DNA from: Paracoccaceae bacterium
GTDB taxonomy: Bacteria > Pseudomonadota > Alphaproteobacteria > Rhodobacterales > Rhodobacteraceae
Reading direction: 5' to 3'
Assembly (NCBI GenBank): GCA_030066905.1
Contig: JASJAR010000021.1
Location: forward strand, 1 to 64,000
Length of the DNA stretch: 64,000 bases
The notes beneath the pieces were generated by a model. It was not told the origin of the DNA. It did no database searches and was given only the letters and a program-made list of their open reading frames with translations. The position numbers and the translations under genes were made by a program. Of the stretch, positions 1 through 7,830 are shown one piece after another; within the stretch, counting starts at the first letter, position 1; the number at the start of each line of letters is the position of its first letter.

Positions 1-27
1 CCGGCGGTGCAACACCCTGATCTCCAT
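1..27 (-). CDS. Start of a gene that leaves the window (9 codons visible)
   Basis: On the minus strand an AGGAGAAG-like ribosome binding site sits a few bases upstream of an ATG at 27. Nine open codons follow to the window edge and encode MEIRVLHRR. Too little is visible to name the product. The spacing of the binding site makes a real start plausible. Confidence 0.3.
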
Positions 28-53
28 GACTTCTTCTCCTGTTATCATCTGCT

Positions 54-70
54 CCCCCGTCTTTTGGGGG
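54..70. terminator. GC stem-loop upstream of the first small genes
   Basis: Five Cs (54-58) and five Gs (66-70) enclose the loop GTCTTTT. The hairpin is followed by AAAC rather than a T run on the plus strand. It is one of several G4-5/C4-5 hairpins between genes of this element. The remainder of 71-426 holds no open frame that I can support. Confidence 0.3.
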
Positions 71-426
71 AAACGTAACAGGTGGGTCCCTTTCTAACCG
101 ACGACCCGGGTCACTTTTACATCGGCGCTAACAAGCTTCGCTTTGGCGATAGTACGCATCGGGAACGAGCATCGGTGCAGCCCTTAGCGTACAGAACAGG
201 ACAGCAAGCAAACGTCGTTTCAGCCTCTTGACCGATCAATCCCGTAGATTATCTGCGCTGCCGCGATGATACCGCTGCAAGCAAGACAGGCGCTTCATGC
301 GCATCCTCACCAATGCATTCAAAGATCAGCCCGAACCATCGAGGGCCTTCATGGGCCGATGATGGTGGGAACGGGGCCGAAAGGCCCTGAGTGGTTCGGG
401 GCCTCCTTGAAACAAAGGAGGACACG

Positions 427-606
427 ATGAAACTTATCTCGCGTTTTCAGGCGGCATCACTCGGCACCGCCGAGCTTTACGGTTTGCGTAAAGAGGCTTT
501 CATAGCCTTTGTGGCTGCCCCGCGCGGCTCGCAAAAGCAGCGTAATGCGCTGGCAACGATGCGCACTATCGAAGACGAGCTGGCGACCCGTGCGCCAGGT
601 CTCTAA
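427..606 (+). CDS. Small unknown protein, 59 aa
   Basis: The ATG at 427 is preceded by a strong AAAGGAGG site six bases upstream. This is a better start than the in-frame GTG at 391. The product is basic and probably helical, opening MKLISRFQAASLGTAELYGL and ending RTIEDELATRAPGL, with no recognisable motif, signal peptide or membrane segment. It is the first of two small plus-strand genes that probably form an accessory operon of the integrated element. A GGGCC-gaaa-GGCCC hairpin lies just upstream at about 375-388. I do not recognise the family. Confidence 0.6.
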   Translation: MKLISRFQAASLGTAELYGLRKEAFIAFVAAPRGSQKQRNALATMRTIEDELATRAPGL

Positions 607-703
607 ACCTGATGCGGCTGGCCGACTGGCCAGCCGCGAATTTTCTGCCCTGTCAGGACGAGTAAAGCGGCGCGTTCAGGGTGGCGTGCGGGAAGGAAGA
701 TCG

Positions 704-958
704 ATGACCACAAACATGTCCGGCAAATACGAATGGCATGATGAGATACTCGAACAGGAGTTCGAGACAATTATCGAGTGCCTCGGCGAACACGGAGCTG
801 CGGTCATCGATGTCGTGCTGACCGAGAACGGCGTGCGGATGTGCGAACTCTGCGATGGCTACTACGGCACAACGCTTTCAAAGGTTCAACTCGACCGCTT
901 TGTCGCCGAGCTACAGGCTATGTCCGACGCGCTTGGAAAGCGTCCTAGAAAAGCGTGA
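704..958 (+). CDS. Small unknown acidic protein, 84 aa
   Basis: The ATG at 704 has GGAAGGAAG upstream. A longer reading from 509 would overlap the preceding small gene in another frame and is less likely. The product is acidic, with one CxxC-like pair (MCELC, about residues 47-51) and a helical C-terminus ending in a basic RPRKA tail. It follows the 427-606 gene by about 100 bases on the same strand. No family is recognised. Confidence 0.5.
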   Translation: MTTNMSGKYEWHDEILEQEFETIIECLGEHGAAVIDVVLTENGVRMCELCDGYYGTTLSKVQLDRFVAELQAMSDALGKRPRKA

Positions 959-1403
959 GCTGCGTGCCGCTCCAGCCGGTGCGCACTGCCTCGTTATCAA
1001 GCCATGCGGTCGCGAATTCCACCGCACCGCCAGCCGCCGTGCTGTGTAATGCTGTGGCTTTCCATTGCTTTGCCCTCCTTTGAAAGCCGGTTGCGCATGC
1101 AACCGGACTAGGCCCGCGCCAATGAGCGGGGGAGACCGTCACAGACCGCAGCCAGCGGAGGGGGATCACCCGCCCTGCACAAACGAAGTGCGGAAGGGCG
1201 GGGAGACCGCTGGATGCGCCCGAAGCCATAGCTAAGGGCTTGGTCTTGACGGAAGACGGGGCCGCAGGCCCCAAACAGGAAAGAAAAAGCGCAGCCCGTT
1301 AGGGCTGGCATCTGATTACGCGCAAGGGATGGAAGCCGGATGGCCGTGACTACAGGCTCGGTTCACGACAGCCCGGCTCTCCGCAGGAGAGTGCGCCCAT
1401 ACC
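959..1403. other. Gene-poor gap with GC hairpins
   Basis: About 445 bases between a small plus-strand gene and the 3' end of the minus-strand ATPase gene. A perfect 6-bp stem with a 3-base loop (GGGGCC-GCA-GGCCCC) lies at 1258-1272, and a longer GC-rich inverted repeat lies around 1168-1205. A minus-strand reading ending near 945 gives a plausible C-terminus (WLDNEAVRTGWSGTQLTLF) but has no start in frame behind the AGGAGG-like site at about 1072-1080. It may be a decayed small gene. Confidence 0.4.
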
Positions 1404-3164
1404 CTATTGAGAGCTTTGTCTTCGCCAGGATTGGACAGCGCGCTCGGTATCAGAAACTGCCGTATCCTCGTTCCAGCGATCCCAGAATTCAACGGTTGCG
1501 CTGTTTGGCTTATATCGCGGCTCAAAGACGCGAACCCGTGTAGGCAGTAGGCTGGCATCACCAACCACAAGCGCTTCGCCGACATCCAATACGGGAAGCA
1601 GATCGCCGAAGCCGCCGAGGCTATCGGGAAGCAAACGTTTGATGACGGATTGGTCCTCGCCGTTGGTGAGGCGCATTGCGACGACATTATTGCATTGACT
1701 AAGGACCGTCCGGTTTACCTCCGATGGGCGCTGGCTAATGACCACTAGACCGACACCGTATTTACGGCCTTCCTTGGAGATGCGTTCGAAGACTCCAACC
1801 GAGATGTCATCCACAGAATCGCGGTTCACACGCTCGGGAATGTAAAGATGGGCCTCGTCACAGAATAGAGCAATGGGATGACGTTTCTCCAGGTCAGTCC
1901 ATTGCATGACCGTAAAGAGAAGCCGCGCCAACAAGCTGACCATGAGCGGAAGGATATCGGACGGCACCTCTGAGAAATCGACGATCTTGATCCCGCCCGC
2001 ACTGTCATCTTGTGAACCTCGACCACCGATGAGCTGATGGGCCATCGTCACCAGCCAGTCCATATCCATACATTCGCTGTGGGGCTGAAACAGAAAGCCC
2101 AAGCGGCGATCAAGCCGCTTCGAAGCAAAACGCGCGATTAAACGACTAAGCTTACCATTGAAGTCGCCTGCTTTGTCCCTCCCAGCTGATGCCCCTGGTA
2201 CACGCTCTGTATCGAGCCGTTCAAGCTCCGCCACGACGGCGTTGAGGTCGAAAGGAACAGGGCTATCAACTGTGAAGTTTTCAAGTATTTCTTCATGTCC
2301 ACCTGCTTCCAGATAAGATCTCTTGGCATCTGTAATACAGCGCGACATGACCATCGCTTGATTTGGCGCATTCTGATCCGAGCGATCCACGAACAGCGAC
2401 ACCATCGCTTCATAACCGAGCAACCAGTACGGCAGATAAAGAACGCCATCCGAAAGACTGCCTCCGCCGTCCAGGTCACGAGGGCCTGCAACGCGAAAAT
2501 GCCTAAACTCTTCTCCGGCAAGAGTTTTGTATTCCCCATGCACATCAAACAAGATGGCATTGGCTTGTTTGAGCGCCGCGACTTGATCCAACAAGCGCGC
2601 GGTGGTCCATGACTTCCCAGAACCAGTACTTCCAACGACGATAGCGTGTCGCTGGAAAAGTCGATTGCCATTGAGGTAGGCTGTCGCATCTTCATCAAGT
2701 GTGTATTTTCCCAGCTCCAGCTGTGGTCCGTCGCCAACAACGTTGGAGATCACTTGCATGAAGCTGGTCAGACGATCCCCTTCCAACGCAAAGCAATTCG
2801 CATCGATTTCAGGCACGGTTTCGAGGGTACGTCTAAAGACGTTGTGAGAAGTACCCACGCGATCAATGAGGGTTCCTATGAGAGAAACCCGAACAAGGTT
2901 GTTTTCGGGGAGATCAATGTTTCCCGTGTCGTCGTCTTCGTCATCCGCGACCTGATCCGGAGCCTTGCGGGTTATGCGCGAAACGACACCTACGAGATGC
3001 TGTCCTGCCTTGCTGCTCTGAAGTACCACTAGGCGGTTCACTTGAACACGCTTCAATCGCTCCAACTCATCGACACGCACAACGACAATGGCTGTGTCGA
3101 CCGCAATGATGCGCCCGAGTGCGTCGCCGTCTTGATAATCAAAAATCGACATTCCTGCCCTCAC
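1404..3164 (-). CDS. HerA-type ATPase (DUF87), last gene of the defence operon
   Basis: A 586-residue HerA/FtsK-clade ATPase. The N-terminal beta-rich part (about 1-140) resembles the HAS-barrel of HerA. Walker A is GSTGSGKS at about 178-185, and a Walker B reading LFCDEAHLYIPE lies near residue 440, followed by an arginine-rich sensor stretch (ISQRPSEVN). HerA proteins form hexameric rings that pump or clamp DNA. In SIR2-HerA defence pairs (Nezha) the ring scaffolds the SIR2 NADase/nuclease. The GTG at 3164 overlaps the SIR2 stop (GTGA); an ATG at 3152 with AGGGCAGGA just upstream is the alternative start. The family call is firm. The role in defence is inferred from the neighbours. Confidence 0.85.
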   Translation of the reverse strand: MRAGMSIFDYQDGDALGRIIAVDTAIVVVRVDELERLKRVQVNRLVVLQSSKAGQHLVGVVSRITRKAPDQVADDEDDDTGNIDLPENNLVRVSLIGTLIDRVGTSHNVFRRTLETVPEIDANCFALEGDRLTSFMQVISNVVGDGPQLELGKYTLDEDATAYLNGNRLFQRHAIVVGSTGSGKSWTTARLLDQVAALKQANAILFDVHGEYKTLAGEEFRHFRVAGPRDLDGGGSLSDGVLYLPYWLLGYEAMVSLFVDRSDQNAPNQAMVMSRCITDAKRSYLEAGGHEEILENFTVDSPVPFDLNAVVAELERLDTERVPGASAGRDKAGDFNGKLSRLIARFASKRLDRRLGFLFQPHSECMDMDWLVTMAHQLIGGRGSQDDSAGGIKIVDFSEVPSDILPLMVSLLARLLFTVMQWTDLEKRHPIALFCDEAHLYIPERVNRDSVDDISVGVFERISKEGRKYGVGLVVISQRPSEVNRTVLSQCNNVVAMRLTNGEDQSVIKRLLPDSLGGFGDLLPVLDVGEALVVGDASLLPTRVRVFEPRYKPNSATVEFWDRWNEDTAVSDTERAVQSWRRQSSQ

Positions 3165-4195
3165 AAAACCAAGTTAATAAACTCATCGAAGGACCACAGA
3201 TTTCGTCCTGCAATAATTGTCCCGTCCTCGATCTGCGGAGAATAAATACGAGTTCCACTCTCACAGTGTTCAAGGGCAAGGTACGAACTTCCTGCTCCCG
3301 CGGACAGGAACGCCTTGGCCTCATCGGTGAGGGTACGGGCCAGAATAACGATGGGCACGTTTTGCGTCTGGCATCGTTCCTTTAGGCGCGGTTCAATGTG
3401 CGCGTCACGAAAACCATATCCCACACAGAAGAAAGACGAAGCTGAGCCGAGAGCGTTGTCCGCCCCCTGGAGCGCAGATCGGAACGGCTCATCATGAGTT
3501 CGTTCGTACTTGCTTACACCTGGCGTAACGACGAGTGGGAGAAAATTGTCAGGCAGATCGTTTGAAAGCGGGAGCGAAAGCACCTGTCCGTTCCGCGCTT
3601 CAAACCAGTCCAGCGAGCCGTGAACCTTCCAAATCCTGACGCTTCGCGCAGGATAGTTACCACGGCGCACCATGACGGTATCGGAACCTTCGCGCCTACG
3701 AACAAGCCCAGGAACGAAGCCGTCTAGATGGATGACATCTGCAACGTCGCAAGCGTACTCGGCAACGCGGTCATAGTTGGGCGTGACAATTTGAAGGGAA
3801 CTCGCCGTGCTTTGAAAAAGACTGTGTACAAGGCGGGCAAGAGGAAGCTGCTCGGTGCCTGAGGCGACACGTTGAAGAAGTAGTAAGTCATCTGTCGCTA
3901 TCGCCTGCCAAGTAAGCGATACGATCTTCTCAACCAACGAGGCCGGAGCCACGGTCGCCTGCAATGCCTCTTCAAGCCCGTCACCGTTTGCGAGAGCGGT
4001 GCGTATGAGAGTCCAGGATTCTGTTTCTTCATCATTTTCGGGTTCGATGTGCGTTCGCAGATACTCGGAGAGCGGACCGATGCCTCTTATCCCATGCGGA
4101 ACAGATGCGCCGCTACCGAGCACGATTGTCGGCACTCGTTGAATGCAGTCTTGTGCAGTCTTGGCAACGAACTCTAATGGATCATCCGCCATCAT
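3161..4195 (-). CDS. SIR2-domain protein
   Basis: A 344-residue protein that is almost entirely a SIR2-like Rossmann domain. Visible motifs are the nucleotide-binding GSGAS at residues 27-31, TPNYDR (138-143) at the Asn/Asp NAD-contact position, KVHGSLDW (190-197) carrying the presumed catalytic His, and GYGFRDAHI (259-267) near the end. Defence SIR2 proteins cleave NAD+ or nick DNA when triggered by phage. The gene sits between a nuclease gene and a HerA ATPase gene and overlaps both (ATGA at 4192-4195, GTGA at 3161-3164). This predicts translational coupling and a fixed stoichiometry. There is no signal peptide or membrane segment. Confidence 0.85.
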   Translation of the reverse strand: MMADDPLEFVAKTAQDCIQRVPTIVLGSGASVPHGIRGIGPLSEYLRTHIEPENDEETESWTLIRTALANGDGLEEALQATVAPASLVEKIVSLTWQAIATDDLLLLQRVASGTEQLPLARLVHSLFQSTASSLQIVTPNYDRVAEYACDVADVIHLDGFVPGLVRRREGSDTVMVRRGNYPARSVRIWKVHGSLDWFEARNGQVLSLPLSNDLPDNFLPLVVTPGVSKYERTHDEPFRSALQGADNALGSASSFFCVGYGFRDAHIEPRLKERCQTQNVPIVILARTLTDEAKAFLSAGAGSSYLALEHCESGTRIYSPQIEDGTIIAGRNLWSFDEFINLVL

Positions 4196-4986
4196 TCGTC
4201 TCGATAGTCGCGGATTGCCTTCTGATCGAGCTTCTTGGCGGGAACGAGGCGGTAGTGTTTTTCATCGACCACTTTAATCTCGCCGTCCTGAAGCGTCAGC
4301 TCGAAAAGCGCGACGATCTCGTCGTCCATGAACTGTGCGGCGATAGCGCGGCAACGCATATCGGGAAACTTTTCTTCAACAAAACGAATATCTTGCGAAG
4401 TCTGAACGATTCCGATCTGATCCTTGCCGCCTTTCGCCTGGACGGGAATGACGTAGTGGCAACCGCGTCTATCGATGCCGACATATAGCTCGTCGATTTC
4501 GATCTGCCCGATACCTTTCACGGTCGTCCGCAGATGATTCTGGAGGCTGTAGGTCGTCAGGCTCAGGAAGGTGTCTATCAAGCGGTTGTAGCGAACGATG
4601 GCAAGAAGTGCCTGCTCGTCGTCCAGTGCATATGCCCGTATGATCTCCGGCGTGGCATCAGGTATGCTGATCTTTATCAGGTCATCGCGCGGAAGGATGC
4701 GATTGATCTTCACGAGCGAGAAACGGTACTGCGAGCGCCCCGCCAGTTCGATTACCCATTCCATCCCTTCGGGCTGGGTAGAGAGGACGCGCGGCGGCAA
4801 ATCTGTCCTGAAACGGAAGGAATAGATGACATCACCAAGATTGTCGGGAAGGACAATCCCAAGGGTCGTTGCCGCGTCCTTGATTTCTTGTCGCGTAAAA
4901 TCGAGTGAAGTCGCGCCAGCGCTGTAGTGATCGAAGAATATCTTCTCGATTAGTGCCTGGTATCGGTTGCGCGCCTTCTTAGCCAT
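4192..4986 (-). CDS. PD-(D/E)XK-like nuclease, candidate restriction enzyme
   Basis: A 264-residue protein read from the ATG at 4986, which overlaps the end of the methyltransferase gene. Residues 163-185 hold EIDELYVG, a short beta turn and then VIPVQAKGG. This is the spacing of a PD-(D/E)XK site in which Q-x-K replaces E-x-K. An N-terminal helical part (about 1-60) could bind DNA. Its position between a C5-methyltransferase gene and SIR2-HerA genes suggests it is the restriction subunit of the system. I do not recognise a named restriction enzyme, so the nuclease call rests on this motif and on context. Confidence 0.6.
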   Translation of the reverse strand: MAKKARNRYQALIEKIFFDHYSAGATSLDFTRQEIKDAATTLGIVLPDNLGDVIYSFRFRTDLPPRVLSTQPEGMEWVIELAGRSQYRFSLVKINRILPRDDLIKISIPDATPEIIRAYALDDEQALLAIVRYNRLIDTFLSLTTYSLQNHLRTTVKGIGQIEIDELYVGIDRRGCHYVIPVQAKGGKDQIGIVQTSQDIRFVEEKFPDMRCRAIAAQFMDDEIVALFELTLQDGEIKVVDEKHYRLVPAKKLDQKAIRDYRDE

Positions 4987-6310
4987 GCACCACCTGTTCG
5001 GCGAGGCGTTCGCGTTCGATTTCAATCTGCTTGCGTTTTTTCGCGCCGCTCTTCTTGTCGCGGCGGCTGGGTGGCCGATTCACGCCGAAATGCGCTGCCG
5101 CACCTGAGAGATCGAACGCCAGCAGGACTTCGTCGCCAAGTTCCAACGTCACTTCGGGTCGTGTCGGCTCCGCGCCAAGCGCAGTCATGACTTGCGCTGC
5201 AATGGCGCGAGCAAGCGGCGGCGGAACAGCGTTCCCGATCTGCCGCGCACCATGCCACTTGGTAACGTTGAAGCGGAACCAATCTGGAAAACCATGCAGC
5301 CGCGCCATCTCGCGCACCGTGATGCAGCGATCATACTTGTAGTGAATTGGCCTCGGGCTCGTGAACGCGCCCCGCGCACCATCCGTCCCCGCTCGCAAGG
5401 TGTTCGATACACCTCGCATCGGCAACTTGAAGAAGCGGCTGATCGGCTCGACCGTTCCAGGTACGGTTTCTGAGAACCTGCGGCGTGAGATGTCCGTGTG
5501 CTCGGTGCGGGCGCTCGATGTAAGCCGCGCAGGATTCCAGTCGCGAACATATCCAAAGTGCCAAGCATCGTTGGTCATGCAGCGCAGCTCGGCAGCGTAA
5601 TCCGATGGTTCACCGTAATTGGAGGTCTTCACGGAATCGGAGCCGAGCAACGTCCCGAACCGATCCGCGTCGGGAAGATCGCCGAGTGCATCAGTACAAG
5701 TTGGGCCATCGGCAAGCCCGTCAATCCTTTTCGCCTTACCCGCGAGATTCGTTCGCTCGGTTGGATATTTCGGAAGCTGTTCGCCTTTGCGGCAGCCGAG
5801 TAGAATTAAGCGCTCACGGAATTGGGGCGTACCGAAGTTTCCTGCATTCAGAACTTTCCACGGCACACGCACATCGTATCCTGCTGCATCGAATGCACCG
5901 ACAAGTTCTTTCAGGAATGCTTTGTGTTTTCCGACTGTCAGGCCTTTGACGTTCTCGAATACGAATGTCCGAGCTTTGAGTTCTGTGACAATTCGAACAA
6001 AGTCGAGAACAAGCTTGTTACGGGGATCATCGAGCACTCGATGCCCGATCAGAGAAAAACCCTGACACGGCGCGCCGCCGAACACACAATCAACTAGTGC
6101 ATTCCCGATGCCAGCCGCCTTGCGAATAGAAGCACCACTCAGTCCCTCCACTGAGTGCGGAATAATGGCCGTATTGGGAAAGTTGTACTTGTGGGCCGCG
6201 CAATGAACGGGGTCGATTTCCACAGCTGCCGCAACATCGAACCCAGCCTGTTCAAAGCCTAGACTCAAGCCACCTGCTCCAGCGAAAAGATCGATTCCGA
6301 TGGGTCTCAT
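4979..6310 (-). CDS. DNA C5-cytosine methyltransferase
   Basis: A 443-residue Dcm-type enzyme with the family motifs in order: DLFAGAGGLSLGF at the N-terminus (AdoMet binding), GAPCQGFS near residue 80 (catalytic Cys), FENVKGL near 117, QFRERLI near 163, a variable target-recognition part at about 190-340, and GNAVPPPLA near 370. A basic tail of about 50 residues follows. It methylates cytosine in duplex DNA and so protects the host from the partner nuclease. Its stop overlaps the next start (4979-4986). The sequence specificity cannot be read from the protein. A companion Vsr gene lies just upstream. Confidence 0.93.
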   Translation of the reverse strand: MRPIGIDLFAGAGGLSLGFEQAGFDVAAAVEIDPVHCAAHKYNFPNTAIIPHSVEGLSGASIRKAAGIGNALVDCVFGGAPCQGFSLIGHRVLDDPRNKLVLDFVRIVTELKARTFVFENVKGLTVGKHKAFLKELVGAFDAAGYDVRVPWKVLNAGNFGTPQFRERLILLGCRKGEQLPKYPTERTNLAGKAKRIDGLADGPTCTDALGDLPDADRFGTLLGSDSVKTSNYGEPSDYAAELRCMTNDAWHFGYVRDWNPARLTSSARTEHTDISRRRFSETVPGTVEPISRFFKLPMRGVSNTLRAGTDGARGAFTSPRPIHYKYDRCITVREMARLHGFPDWFRFNVTKWHGARQIGNAVPPPLARAIAAQVMTALGAEPTRPEVTLELGDEVLLAFDLSGAAAHFGVNRPPSRRDKKSGAKKRKQIEIERERLAEQVVHG

Positions 6311-6332
6311 CCGTATACTGCCCCTGCTACTC

Positions 6333-6345
6333 GACTCAATGAGTC
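6333..6345. promoter_or_regulatory. 13-bp palindrome upstream of the methyltransferase gene
   Basis: GACTCAATGAGTC is a perfect inverted repeat lying about 23-35 bases upstream of the methyltransferase ATG (6310). A TATAC-like hexamer sits between it and the start. Its GACT...AGTC ends resemble the operator boxes of controller proteins in restriction-modification systems, but no controller gene is visible here. It is probably the operator of the minus-strand defence operon. Confidence 0.4.
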
Positions 6346-6381
6346 ATGTTAGCTTGGCTAGCACAGGATGTCGATCGCTTT

Positions 6382-6789
6382 CTATGGTTTGTCCACAAAG
6401 GCTTGTAGTTTGTGCGCGAGAACGTCGGTATCTTTGGTCTCGCACTGCCAGATCACAAGCACATCCCAGCCAAGCTGTTCCAGCTCGGCGATCTTCGCAC
6501 GATCACGGTTAACATTTGCTTGAAGCTTCGGCAGCCAGTACTCGTGCCGGGACTTTGGTGGTTGCCCCTTTGGACAACCGTGCGCGTGCCAGAAGCATCC
6601 GTGAACAAAGATGGCCTTGCGATGTCTTGGGAGCGCGATGTCAGGACGGCCAGGCAAGTCCTTTCGATGCAGTCGGAAACGGTAGCCGAGTCCATGAAGC
6701 ATACGGCGCACGATCATCTCTGGTTTCGTGTCCTTGCTCTTGACGGCCTGCATGATGCGGCGGCGTTGTTCAGGGCTGCGCGTGTCCAA
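6382..6789 (-). CDS. vsr: Very short patch repair endonuclease (Vsr)
   Basis: A Vsr nickase that cuts 5' of T in T:G mismatches left by deamination of 5-methylcytosine. The protein from the TTG at 6789 has 135 residues, close to the usual size; GAGGGAGG lies seven bases upstream and there is no ATG before the conserved part. Visible family features are RSPEQRRRIMQAVKSKDT at the N-terminus, RPDIALPRHRKAIFVHGC (catalytic Asp and first His), and FWHAHGCP with the conserved Trp/His pair. It lies 71 bases upstream of the methyltransferase start and probably belongs to the same transcription unit. The longer reading to 7002 is rejected because its extra N-terminus matches nothing. Confidence 0.88.
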   Translation of the reverse strand: MDTRSPEQRRRIMQAVKSKDTKPEMIVRRMLHGLGYRFRLHRKDLPGRPDIALPRHRKAIFVHGCFWHAHGCPKGQPPKSRHEYWLPKLQANVNRDRAKIAELEQLGWDVLVIWQCETKDTDVLAHKLQAFVDKP

Positions 6790-7401
6790 GTAGTGCCTCC
6801 CTCGTGCGGGCAAAAGCCGATCGGCGCGAGCCTCGCAAGCATCGTCGGCGAACACAACGTCACTGCCGGTCGAACGCAAATCCAAGGCGGCGGCAGCCTT
6901 GGCCGTGATCCATCTTCGGCAAGATGGCGGCATCCAATCCGCGCTGGGTTGGTCAGGGTTCCAAGGGGCTCGAAGGCCCCATGGTCGATGGGATGGTTCC
7001 AAGGAAGGGCAGCGCGAAAGCTCCCTTCCTTCGGTCTCGATGAAATCGTCTGGATGAAGTCCTCATGGGGGTATCGGGGGAGCAGGAACGCGCCCCTGAT
7101 TGGTGATGCAACGGCCAGACGGTGTGAGTGTGTTTCAAGGGGCGCGATAGCCCCTGATCTTCCTGAAAGGATCGATGGGTGCAGGGAGAGCGAAGTCTCC
7201 CGCGAGTGGTTGATCGGCGATACGATCTACTGGCTATGGATGGGCTCAATGCCGTGACAGAGCCACGGCCTGGGGGATGCAACGGGGGCGCGCAGCGGGC
7301 CCCCTTGCCAAGATGGTTTTGTACTACAAAACACATCTTGCGGAGCTCAAACCTATTGGGCACGGTTGCGAACTGTACTACGTTGTTAAGGCGGGGAAAT
7401 A
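6790..7401. repeat. Gene-free tract with a series of GC hairpins
   Basis: About 600 bases without a supportable gene. At least five stem-loops with GGGGC/GCCCC-type arms follow one another: about 6965-6980, 7000-7026, 7138-7154, 7182-7199 and 7274-7310. Most have a purine-rich loop containing GCGAA or GCGC. They alternate with unrelated spacer. The tract separates the minus-strand defence operon from plus-strand genes. It could be a stack of terminators, decayed small repeats or a structured RNA; nothing in it names a function. Confidence 0.45.
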
Positions 7402-7536
7402 ATGGTTAGCACCACCTACCTGACCGAAACCGCCAAGCTCACCAACGTCGACGCGCAAGCTTGGCACGCGTCGATTTTGGGCAGAACCTTCGAAACCCAG
7501 TTTGCAAGCCTCGACGCACTCGCCACTTGGCGTTAG
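7402..7536 (+). CDS. Very small unknown protein, 44 aa
   Basis: An ATG at 7402 follows AAGGCGGGGAAATA and opens a 44-codon frame ending TAG at 7536. The product starts MVSTTYLTETAKLTNVDAQA and ends LDALATWR. It is neutral and helical, with no Cys, signal or membrane segment. Codon choice looks like that of the neighbours. The length is near the limit of what can be trusted and I do not recognise it. Confidence 0.4.
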   Translation: MVSTTYLTETAKLTNVDAQAWHASILGRTFETQFASLDALATWR

Positions 7537-7830
7537 GCCGTAGCAACAGTGTTTTCGTCTACACCTTTGTCCAAATGAAAGGAGTGAGCGGGCGGACATT
7601 TTGCCAGTAGTGTCGAGTAATCATACTTTCTGGTCCCACCTCGGATTCCAAGTAACGAAAGCGAGCGCTCACTGCACTCATCAAGAATTCCATTGCCTCC
7701 ATTTTTCGAGTAAAGGAGGATATGGGCCATTGGTTTTGGAAGTGCCTGAACTTAGAAACAGGCTTGGCTGCCGAAGGCACAACCTCAGTACTTCCTTCTA
7801 TAGTGTGCACTCAAGGAGTTCTAGATTATC
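7537..7830. other. AT-richer spacer before the lipoyl-like gene
   Basis: About 290 bases. Base composition drops in GC here and stays low to about 9100, suggesting separate ancestry for the module downstream. Short open frames exist on both strands (83 codons on the minus strand ending at 7559) but none has a convincing ribosome site. AAGGAG at 7813-7818 serves the ATG at 7831. Confidence 0.3.

Noticed and set aside
945-1066. Minus-strand small protein ending WLDNEAVRTGWSGTQLTLF
   Set aside because: It looks protein-like, but the ATG behind the AGGAGG site is in another frame. Kept only as a possible decayed gene.
6790-7002. Longer N-terminus of Vsr
   Set aside because: The TTG at 6789 has a strong ribosome site and gives the normal Vsr length; the extension matches nothing.
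7559-7810. 83-codon minus-strand frame
   Set aside because: No ribosome site, and it overlaps the upstream region of the plus-strand lipoyl-like gene.
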